From Parageobacillus sp. KH3-4 (GTDB lineage: Bacteria; Bacillota; Bacilli; Bacillales; Anoxybacillaceae): DNA of 64,000 nucleotides. The DNA is taken from contig NZ_AP025627.1 in the NCBI RefSeq assembly GCF_022846435.1, positions 158,001-222,000 on the forward strand. Direction: 5' to 3'. The translations under genes were made by a program, and so were the position numbers. Below the pieces are notes generated by a model. That model worked only from the letters and a program-made list of their open reading frames with translations, was not told the origin of the DNA and ran no database searches. Shown piece by piece: positions 58,047 through 64,000 of this stretch; the stretch's first letter is position 1, and each line of letters starts with the position of its first letter.

Positions 58047-59096
58047 ATGGAACGGGAAGAACTGTATGATGTGACGATCATTGGCGGAGGGCCAGCGGGA
58101 CTTTACGCTGCTTTCTATAGCGGGCTGCGGAAGATGAAGACAAAGCTGATTGAATATCAGCCGCAATTAGGCGGGAAACTGCATGTCTATCCAGAAAAAA
58201 TAATTTGGGATGTGGGAGGGCATGCGCCCATTACAGGAGAACAGTTAAGGCAACAGTTAATAAAGCAAGGTTTAACGTTTCATCCTACGGTCGTATTAAA
58301 TGAAAAGGTAGTGTCCATTAAGCGTCAGAATGATGGCATTTTTGTGTTATCGACGGCTTCCGGACAGCAGCATTTTTCGAAAACAGTGATTGTGGCGGTA
58401 GGAAGCGGTATATTAAAGCCGAAAAAGCTAGAGATAGAAGGGGCAGAAAAATTTGAGGCAACGAATTTACATTATACGGTGGAATCGTTAAAGCGTTTTA
58501 AAGATAAAACCGTGATCATTTCTGGCGGCGGAAACTCTGCTATAGATTGGGCGAATGAATTAGTGCCGATTGCGAAAAAAGTGTATTTAACCTATCGAAA
58601 TGAAGCGTTAAAAGGTCATGAATCACAGGTAACGCAATTATTGAATAGTTCAGCTGTTTGCTATTTTAATACGTCGATTACCAAATTAATCGCCAGTGCG
58701 AATCATGAAGTCATTGAACGTGTCGAGCTGACAAACCATGAAACGGGAGAGGTTATATATTTGCCGGTGGATGAAGTGATTGTCAATCACGGTTATGAAC
58801 GTGATACGTCATTACTTGAAAATAGTGAGTTAGATATTAAAATGGCCGATAATGATTATATTGCAGGCAACGCGAATTGTGAGTCCTCCGTACCCGGGCT
58901 CTATGCGGCTGGCGATATTTTGAAATATGACGGAAAGTTAAATTTAATCATCGGTGCTTTTCAAGACGCAGCAAATGCGGTCAATAGCGCCAAACGGTTT
59001 ATTGAGCCTGCGGCTGATCCATTTGGAATGGTTTCTTCGCATAACGAAATCTTTAAAAAACAAAATCAGGAGTTCATTAAACAAATGATGAAATAA
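58047..59096 (+). CDS. Ferredoxin--NADP reductase, thioredoxin-reductase-like type (YcgT/YumC group)
   Basis: 349 residues with two dinucleotide-binding folds: FAD-binding GGGPAGLYAAFYSGLR at the N-terminus, NADP-binding ISGGGNSAIDWANEL in the middle, and C-terminal FAD loop GLYAAGDILKYDG. The CxxC of thioredoxin reductases is absent, which marks the ferredoxin/flavodoxin reductase subgroup. The Fur box upstream and the siderophore neighbours suggest it supplies electrons for iron release, as proposed for Fur-regulated YcgT. ATG 58047 follows GAGGTG. Confidence 0.88.
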   Translation: MEREELYDVTIIGGGPAGLYAAFYSGLRKMKTKLIEYQPQLGGKLHVYPEKIIWDVGGHAPITGEQLRQQLIKQGLTFHPTVVLNEKVVSIKRQNDGIFVLSTASGQQHFSKTVIVAVGSGILKPKKLEIEGAEKFEATNLHYTVESLKRFKDKTVIISGGGNSAIDWANELVPIAKKVYLTYRNEALKGHESQVTQLLNSSAVCYFNTSITKLIASANHEVIERVELTNHETGEVIYLPVDEVIVNHGYERDTSLLENSELDIKMADNDYIAGNANCESSVPGLYAAGDILKYDGKLNLIIGAFQDAANAVNSAKRFIEPAADPFGMVSSHNEIFKKQNQEFIKQMMK

Positions 59097-59251
59097 AAAA
59101 CGGATTTTTTCACTGTACTTCCAGGTTTGTTTTTTATGAAGGTTACGTGAAGAGCAATCTCACAGTGCTGGATAGATGGGAGTCAGTTATCCACTCGATA
59201 AGTGTGTTTGGTTGTGTAATAGAGCCAATAATGAAAGTCTTCACGGATTAC

Positions 59252-59292
59252 GGGGAGAGCGGATATGCAAATATGCGTTCCCCTGTTATTTT
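59252..59292 (+). terminator. Terminator after the reductase gene
   Basis: GGGGA..GCG.ATAT / ATATGCG.TCCCC hairpin followed by TGTTATTTTTTC. Confidence 0.7.
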
Positions 59293-59396
59293 TTCACGGA
59301 AGCCCGCTAAGCAGAGAGAGAATCAAAAGATTTTAAAATTCGAAAGATGAGCCTTTTTTGCTTTAATAACAGTTTTATGGGATGAATTTTTTCCTG

Positions 59397-59426
59397 TTGA
59401 TTATAAGTTAATGATTATGTTATACT
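59397..59426 (+). promoter_or_regulatory. Promoter of the erm leader transcript
   Basis: TTGATT at 59397-59402 and TATACT at 59421-59426 with an 18-base spacer. It lies 34 bases before the leader-peptide start codon. Confidence 0.6.
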
Positions 59427-59459
59427 ACTTATCGAATTTTGAAAATGGAGGGTTTCCTT

Positions 59460-59501
59460 GTGACATTTATCAGACTTCGATCCCAAGCTTTGAACGGGTA
59501 A
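59460..59501 (+). CDS. ErmD-like leader peptide with RLR arrest motif
   Basis: A 13-codon frame, GTG to TAA, reading MTFIRLRSQALNG, with GGAGGG seven bases upstream. It closely resembles the ErmD leader peptide as I recall it (MTHSMRLRFPTLNQ). That peptide stalls the ribosome at its Arg-Leu-Arg (+X+) motif when a macrolide is bound. Position, length, motif and the attenuator that follows all fit a drug-sensing leader for the methyltransferase gene downstream. Too short to be found by ordinary gene calling. Confidence 0.75.
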   Translation: MTFIRLRSQALNG

Positions 59502-59630
59502 TTGAATACGTTCAAAGGCTCTGCCTGTGTGTAGAGTAAATGGGATTGGTCTGCCTATTTTTAAGGAAACCTGTTGTTTTATGATAATATGAAAAATAGG
59601 GGGGCGAATCTGCCCTCTTTTTTTGTTTTT
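59486..59630 (+). promoter_or_regulatory. Transcription attenuator of the erm operon
   Basis: A set of competing stems. The end of the leader frame, CTTTGAACG (59488-59496), pairs with CGTTCAAAG (59509-59517). CCTATTTTT (59554-59562) pairs with AAAAATAGG (59592-59600). The terminator AGGGGGGC / GCCCTCT (59598-59618), followed by a T-run, shares its 5' arm with the previous stem. A ribosome stalled on the RLR codons would disturb the first stem and change which fold forms. Confidence 0.65.
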
Positions 59631-59853
59631 CTTTAAAAAATATTCGATAAGGAATGTTTCTTGGTATTCTTATCCACATCGCAATTCGGTTGCCTTTTTT
59701 GCTGTAATTTCATGACGTGTGGGTAGGGTTTAGTTAAGTATGCCATTCTTTATTGGAAGGCCAGAATTGTGACCGGGAAAAGAATCGTCGTTTTCTTCTG
59801 AAAATCACTGATCCTTTTTGGTTTCTTAGATAGGTCCATATTCCTTTACTGAA

Positions 59854-59880
59854 ACACAGGCAGATCGCCTGTGTTTTTTT
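59854..59880 (+). terminator. Second terminator in the erm leader
   Basis: ACACAGGC / GCCTGTGT stem followed by seven T, ending 27 bases before the erm start codon. Tandem attenuators are known for ermK. Confidence 0.8.
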
Positions 59881-59907
59881 ATTTTGTCAAAGTAATGGAG
59901 GATCTAT

Positions 59908-60762
59908 ATGAAAAAACAAAATAAACGTAATCGTAAGATTCGCAAATATATAGAGTGGCCTAATTTTTCTGGTCAACATCTTTTGCATAACAAGCGGATC
60001 ATTAATGACTTAATTCAAATGGCAAATTTGACTTCTAATGACACCGTATTGGATCTTGGAGCGGGAAAAGGAGCACTGACGTTTCCGGTGGCAGAAAAAG
60101 CAGGAAAGGTTATCGCTGTAGAGTATGACCCTCGCTTTGTAGAGATTCTTAAGAAAAAAGCGGAAGCTTATCCTAATATTAAAGTTATTCAACAAGATAT
60201 TTTAAAGCTTCGTCTTCCTAAAGAACCTTTTATTGTCGTAGCTGGCATCCCATATGCTATTACGACGCCAATTATGAAAATGCTTCTTCATCAACCTGCT
60301 AATTCATTACAAAGAGCCGTGTTAGTGATGGAAAAAGGAGCAGCTAAGCGTTTCACTTCTTATCCCATTACGAATCCGCTTATTTTAAAGTGGCGAATGT
60401 GGTTTGATTTAGGATATGTAAGAGAAATTTCTCGTGAAAACTTTTCCCCTCCACCAAAGGTAGATTCCGCCATCTTAATCATACGGAGGAAAAAGAAACC
60501 TAGCATTCCATACAAATATCATGACAGTTTTTTAGGGTTGGCTGAATATGCTTTGAAATATCCGCAACTGCCATTGTACGAAGCGTTGAAAGGAGTGTTT
60601 ACTCCTCCGCAAATAACCCGTTTGGTTCGAAATCTCGGCGTCAACCGAAATATAGCCATTTGTTTGCTGAATGAAATTCAGTGGGGGATCGTTTTCCATA
60701 CGATGGTCCAGTATGTCCAACGTCCGTACTGGCCAAAAGCCAAAAAGCACAAAAATAACTAA
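59908..60762 (+). CDS. Erm-family 23S rRNA adenine-N6 methyltransferase
   Basis: Methylates the amino group of A2058-type adenine in 23S rRNA, giving macrolide-lincosamide-streptogramin B resistance. 284 residues, ErmD-like: the N-terminal basic stretch, NFSGQHLLHNKRII, SAM motif LDLGAGKGALTF, acidic VEYDPRF, QQDIL, and a C-terminal basic helical domain. The catalytic motif IV reads AGIPYAIT (Gly113) where Erm enzymes normally have Asn before IPY/IPF. Activity and target therefore need testing. The start follows GGAGG. An ErmD-type leader precedes it and a second rRNA methyltransferase follows. Confidence 0.85.
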   Translation: MKKQNKRNRKIRKYIEWPNFSGQHLLHNKRIINDLIQMANLTSNDTVLDLGAGKGALTFPVAEKAGKVIAVEYDPRFVEILKKKAEAYPNIKVIQQDILKLRLPKEPFIVVAGIPYAITTPIMKMLLHQPANSLQRAVLVMEKGAAKRFTSYPITNPLILKWRMWFDLGYVREISRENFSPPPKVDSAILIIRRKKKPSIPYKYHDSFLGLAEYALKYPQLPLYEALKGVFTPPQITRLVRNLGVNRNIAICLLNEIQWGIVFHTMVQYVQRPYWPKAKKHKNN

Positions 60763-60791
60763 TTATTATAAAAGGTGGGGGCATTGTTAAA

Positions 60792-61667
60792 ATGAGCAAA
60801 AAAATCATATGCGCCAAACTGATAAATAAATTTGAAAAGATTTTCCAATGTCCAATTTGTTCGTCTCCTATGGGAATCGTGGACTTGAAAAGTTTAATTT
60901 GCTCTAACAACCATACTTTTGATATCGCCAAGCAGGGATATGTAAATTTGATGACTCGTTCTCTCGCAACGAGGTACGATAAAGAATTATTTGAATCACG
61001 TAAGATTATTGCTGAAAGTGGATTTTTTGAACCGTTATACAAGATGGTTAGTGAATGGATAAAAAATGAAGTGCGTTTAGAGGAAGAAACGGTAAAAATA
61101 CTAGACACAGGATGCGGAGAGGGATCGCATTTATCCAGGATCAAGCAGAAAATCAGTTCTCATTCCACCGGTGAAGTATTGGGAGTGGGGATTGATATAG
61201 CGAAAGAGGGTATTTTGGTAGCAGCTAAGCATCATTCAAACATGATTTGGTGCGTCGCTGATCTTGCACACAGCCCTTTTAGGAGCAACACATTTGACGT
61301 AATCCTTAACATCCTGTCGCCAGCAAACTATAAAGAATTCCAAAGACTGCTGAATGACAACGGCATCGTCATAAAAGTGATTCCTCGAAGTGATTATCTG
61401 AAAGAACTAAGGGAAGTTTTCTTTGATGAACCAGAAAAGCAGTCTTATTCTAATCAAAAGATAGTTCGAAGATTTAATGCTAACTTTGAAACTGTGGACA
61501 TGTTTCGGTTGTGTTACAGTGTTTCTTTGAGTAAAGCGCTGATTCCACCGTTGATTCGCATGACTCCTTTATCATGGTCTGCAACAGCGGAAAAGATAGA
61601 GGCATTGTTAAACATGAATTTATCCGAAATAACCATCGATCTAGATGTTTTAATTGGAAAAAAATAA
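60792..61667 (+). CDS. 23S rRNA guanine-N1 methyltransferase (RlmA/TlrB family)
   Basis: 291 residues. An N-terminal zinc ribbon with Cys20, Cys23, Cys37 and His41 (CPIC...CSNNH) precedes QGYVNLM and a Rossmann methyltransferase domain with the SAM loop ILDTGCGEGSHL. RlmA(I) modifies G745 and RlmA(II)/TlrB modifies G748 in the hairpin 35 loop. In Gram-positives the G748 enzyme, together with A2058 methylation, confers tylosin-type macrolide resistance. It lies 29 bases after the erm gene in the same direction, before a shared terminator. Confidence 0.88.
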   Translation: MSKKIICAKLINKFEKIFQCPICSSPMGIVDLKSLICSNNHTFDIAKQGYVNLMTRSLATRYDKELFESRKIIAESGFFEPLYKMVSEWIKNEVRLEEETVKILDTGCGEGSHLSRIKQKISSHSTGEVLGVGIDIAKEGILVAAKHHSNMIWCVADLAHSPFRSNTFDVILNILSPANYKEFQRLLNDNGIVIKVIPRSDYLKELREVFFDEPEKQSYSNQKIVRRFNANFETVDMFRLCYSVSLSKALIPPLIRMTPLSWSATAEKIEALLNMNLSEITIDLDVLIGKK

Positions 61668-61702
61668 GGTCATTTTGCGTTTACAGATGGCTTTGTTTAG
61701 TT

Positions 61703-61735
61703 AACACCGTTCGGATCTCTGAACGGTGTTATGCA
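61703..61735 (+). terminator. Terminator of the erm-rlmA operon
   Basis: Perfect ten-bp stem AACACCGTTC / GAACGGTGTT with an 8-base loop; the T content afterwards is modest. Confidence 0.7.
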
Positions 61736-61774
61736 TATTTTGTGCATCGAATGCAATATTTTTCAAAACATATG

Positions 61775-61805
61775 TTGACTCTCACGCCACGTGATACTTT
61801 ATAGT
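61775..61805 (+). promoter_or_regulatory. MerR-type promoter/operator of the TipA-like regulator
   Basis: TTGACT at 61775-61780 and TATAGT at 61800-61805 are separated by 19 bases, the over-long spacer typical of MerR-family promoters. The spacer contains a dyad, TCACG CCA CGTGA (61782-61794), as expected for a Mta/TipA-type operator. It indicates autoactivation. Confidence 0.75.
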
Positions 61806-61826
61806 GAATGTTGAAGGGAGGCCGAA

Positions 61827-62579
61827 ATGATGGCAATGAAAGTGAAAGAAGTGGCGGATTTAGTTGGCATTAGTGTGCGCACACTGCATTATTATGATGA
61901 AATCGGGCTATTAACCCCAGAGAAGACAACCGAGTCCGGTTATCGCCTTTATACAGATGATGACCTTGAGAAATTGCAACAAATCTTATTTTTCAAAGAG
62001 CTTGGCTTCCCTTTAAAAAAAGTCAAAGAAATTATCAATAGTCCTTCGTTTGATCGATATGAGGCGTTGGTGCTGCAGCGAAAAATGCTGCTGGAGAAAC
62101 GCAGGCGGCTCGATAAAATGATTGCTACGATTGATAAGACCATTCAGCATATGAAAGGAGAAATTCAAATGACGAACAAAGAGAAGTTTGAAGGCTTTGA
62201 TTTTCGTCATAATCCATACGAACAAGAAGCCCGTAAACTCTGGGGAGATGAAGCTGTCGACAATGCGAACGCCAAATTAAGGAACATGTCTAAAGAAGAA
62301 CAAGAAGCTATGGTTAAAGCAATGAATTCGATCTATCAAAAACTTGCGGCCCTTCGCCATGGCTCTCCTGAATCAGAAGAGGCGCAAGCGGCAATTAAAG
62401 AATGGTATGATTTTTTGAACAATAACTTCGGCAATTACTCGCTCGAAGCGTTCAAAGGATTAGGGCAAATGTACGTGGATGATGCACGCTTCACCAAAAA
62501 CATCGACCAATTTGGGGAAGGATTAGCGAAGTTTATGCGCGATGCTATGGCAGTCTTTGCGGATAAAAACAAAAAATAA
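61827..62579 (+). CDS. MerR-family regulator with TipAS-type drug-binding domain (Mta/TipA-like)
   Basis: 250 residues. The winged helix-turn-helix ([20 protein letters not shown], then [20 protein letters not shown]) is followed by a coiled-coil dimer helix (about 75-115) and a C-terminal helical TipAS domain (about 120-250, [20 protein letters not shown]). Mta of B. subtilis activates multidrug transporter genes, and TipA binds thiopeptides. The own promoter with a spacer dyad suggests autoregulation. Several ATG starts (61827, 61830, 61836) lie behind GGGAGG. No efflux gene is adjacent in the window. Confidence 0.9.
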   Translation: MMAMKVKEVADLVGISVRTLHYYDEIGLLTPEKTTESGYRLYTDDDLEKLQQILFFKELGFPLKKVKEIINSPSFDRYEALVLQRKMLLEKRRRLDKMIATIDKTIQHMKGEIQMTNKEKFEGFDFRHNPYEQEARKLWGDEAVDNANAKLRNMSKEEQEAMVKAMNSIYQKLAALRHGSPESEEAQAAIKEWYDFLNNNFGNYSLEAFKGLGQMYVDDARFTKNIDQFGEGLAKFMRDAMAVFADKNKK

Positions 62580-62586
62580 TGTGAAC

Positions 62587-62612
62587 AAAAGCAGGGCAAT
62601 TCCCTGCTTTTG
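62587..62612 (+). terminator. Terminator after the MerR-type gene
   Basis: AAAAGCAGGG / CCCTGCTTTT with a 5-base loop. Confidence 0.85.
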
Positions 62613-62898
62613 TTGCTATTGCCACAAACTCCATAAGCTTTTACTTAAGTAGATGGCGCTGCAGGCAGGGAAACACATTTGCAAACAACAGGGAAAGGGA
62701 AAATATACCGCCAATCCCTGTCTTAATCCATCTATAACGATGGGTTTACTTTTTTTTGAGAAAAATTATATAATATGTATTAAATTCTGAAATAAATTAA
62801 GGTTCTGTTAATTGATGGGAAGATCCATGCGAGCCTAATGGACGGCACTAATTTTTTACCAAGATCCCTTATCCAGAAAAGTAAAGGAGAGAGAGTAG
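62613..62898 (+). promoter_or_regulatory. Leader region of the PLP-enzyme gene
   Basis: It contains a weak promoter (TTTACT 62745-62750, TATAAT 62769-62774, 18-base spacer) and a leader of about 110 bases. I looked for a SAM (S-box) riboswitch or T-box because the gene is of the Cys/Met family and found no match to either consensus. Confidence 0.4.
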
Positions 62899-64000
62899 AT
62901 GAATAGACGTGATCATCGCGAAGCGCGGAATCTTGAAGGGCTACGAACGGAAACATTGGTCGTACATGGAGACGATTGGGTAGCGGACGATGGAGGGGTG
63001 GCTCCGCCAATTTATTACACAGCCACGTTTCGTGCGCATAATTCCCGCGAATTTGCGGAAATGGCGGGAACCCCCCGGCATCCACGGTATTACACACGTT
63101 ATGGGAACCCATTATATGAGCGTGTCGCAAGGATTATGGCTGAGCTGGAAGGCACTGAAACCGCGCTTGTCACTGGTTCCGGGATGGGGGCAATCGCTAC
63201 GACCATTTTAGCTTTAGTTAGTGCAGGAGATCATGTGATCGCACAGACTCGGCACTATATGAGCACCGCCAAGATCATGGATGAGATGTTGCCGCGATTT
63301 GGAGTGGAAGTGACTCTGGTCGAACAATCGGACATCAACGCTTTTGCGGAAGCGATACGGCCTAACACAAAGCTCATCATGGTGGAGACGCCAGCCAATC
63401 CGACTTTAGTGTTGACGGATTTGGCTGCGGTGGTGGAATTGGCGCGTCCGCAAGGAATTATCGTTGTGGCTGATAACACGTTTGCGTCGCCGATCAATCA
63501 GCGTCCTCACGATTTCGGTGTCGATATCGTTATTCACAGCGCAACAAAATATTTGGGGGGACACCATGATTTGACGGCCGGTGTCATCTGCACGAGCGAG
63601 GAGCTAGCTGAGCGTATTTGGCATACGCATATTTCCATTGGTTCGGTCCTTTCGCCAATGGATGCATGGTTATTATTGCGCGGTCTGCGTACGCTTCCGA
63701 TACGAATGGAACGCATTAACGCCAACGCTTTAGCTTTGGCTGAATTTTTGGAGGAGCAGCCGCAGGTAGAGCGGGTGTATTATCCTGGCCTTCCTAGCCA
63801 TCCACAACACGAATTGGCAAAACGGCAAATGCGAGGGTTCGGGGCGGTCATTGCCTTTGCCATCAAAGGTGGTTATGAAGAAACTCAGCGGTTTGTTTCC
63901 GCGTTAAAACTGCCGCCTAATGCAGTGAGTCTGGGAGGAGTCGATTCCCTTGTGGTACATACAGCAGCAATGTGGGAAGGAGTGATGACCGAGGAGCAAA
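62899..64000 (+). CDS. Cys/Met-metabolism PLP-dependent enzyme (trans-sulfuration family), 3' end cut by window
   Basis: At least 367 residues, open to the window edge. A cystathionine gamma-synthase / methionine gamma-lyase fold: TRYGNPLYERVARIMAELEG, the substrate loop GSGMGAIATTILAL, VETPANPTLVLTDL, PLP-Asp in VADNTFASPIN and the PLP-lysine motif SATKYLGGHHDLTAG. It makes or breaks a C-S bond in methionine/cysteine metabolism; the exact member cannot be fixed from sequence alone. ATG 62899 follows AAAGGAGAGAG. Confidence 0.88.
   Translation, partial: MNRRDHREARNLEGLRTETLVVHGDDWVADDGGVAPPIYYTATFRAHNSREFAEMAGTPRHPRYYTRYGNPLYERVARIMAELEGTETALVTGSGMGAIATTILALVSAGDHVIAQTRHYMSTAKIMDEMLPRFGVEVTLVEQSDINAFAEAIRPNTKLIMVETPANPTLVLTDLAAVVELARPQGIIVVADNTFASPINQRPHDFGVDIVIHSATKYLGGHHDLTAGVICTSEELAERIWHTHISIGSVLSPMDAWLLLRGLRTLPIRMERINANALALAEFLEEQPQVERVYYPGLPSHPQHELAKRQMRGFGAVIAFAIKGGYEETQRFVSALKLPPNAVSLGGVDSLVVHTAAMWEGVMTEEQ

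Noticed and set aside
62780-62898. SAM riboswitch or T-box before the Cys/Met PLP gene
   Set aside because: No S-box core or T-box sequence could be matched; only a weak promoter and a short leader are visible.

Overview
This window is chromosomal DNA from a thermophilic, spore-forming-type Bacillaceae member, most likely Geobacillus or Parageobacillus (or the neighbouring Anoxybacillus/Saccharococcus group). The evidence is a 5S rRNA of the B. stearothermophilus type, an arginase that closely resembles the B. caldovelox enzyme, and the order rrn - tRNAs - rocF - sigW-rsiW - cdaA-cdaR-glmM - glmS. I assigned the genus from remembered family sequences, not from a search.

Layout. (1) 1-3.5 kb: the 3' half of a 23S rRNA gene, a 5S gene and ten intact tRNA genes. 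The tRNA spacers carry several copies of a folded repeat and a truncated tRNA-Asn copy. (2) 3.6-11.9 kb: core genes. These are arginase, the cell-envelope sigma factor SigW with its anti-sigma RsiW, the c-di-AMP cyclase CdaA and its regulator CdaR, phosphoglucosamine mutase GlmM, and GlmS behind a glmS ribozyme. (3) 11.9-32.3 kb: an AT-rich accessory region littered with broken insertion sequences (IS3, IS110, ISL3, IS21 and IS630 types). It holds a five-to-six-gene cluster around a cysteine-rich phospholipase-A2-like protein and an unusual ABC transporter, an acyl-CoA dehydrogenase / citrate synthase / MFS operon, a HAD phosphatase and several decayed genes. (4) 32.3-53.6 kb: a consolidated bacillibactin locus. 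It has dhbA-C-E-B-F with mbtH, an Sfp-type phosphopantetheinyl transferase, the AraC-type activator Btr, the FeuABC uptake proteins, a nitroreductase, a frameshifted YbbA-type esterase and the BesA trilactone esterase. (5) 54.0-59.3 kb: a second Fur-boxed siderophore system in the opposite direction (ATPase, binding protein, two permeases) and a divergent ferredoxin-NADP reductase. (6) 59.4-62.6 kb: a macrolide-type module. An ErmD-like leader peptide and attenuator precede an Erm-family methyltransferase, followed by an RlmA/TlrB-type 23S methyltransferase and then a MerR/TipA-type regulator. (7) 62.9 kb to the end: a Cys/Met-metabolism PLP enzyme cut by the window edge.

How it works together. 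Iron limitation would lift Fur from at least five operators. DhbA-F would then make the Gly-Thr type catecholate bacillibactin (both adenylation-domain codes read as Gly and Thr), Btr would sense it, and FeuABC would import it. The feu operon has no ATPase, so the YusV-like ATPase of the neighbouring system probably powers both importers. BesA, and YbbA if functional, would hydrolyse the trilactone, and the nitroreductase and ferredoxin reductase are candidate electron suppliers.

The two best candidates for something under-described are the PLA2-like toxin and pseudo-peptidase ABC transporter cluster at 15.2-20.6 kb, and the leader-controlled Erm plus RlmA pair, whose Erm carries Gly in place of the motif IV Asn.
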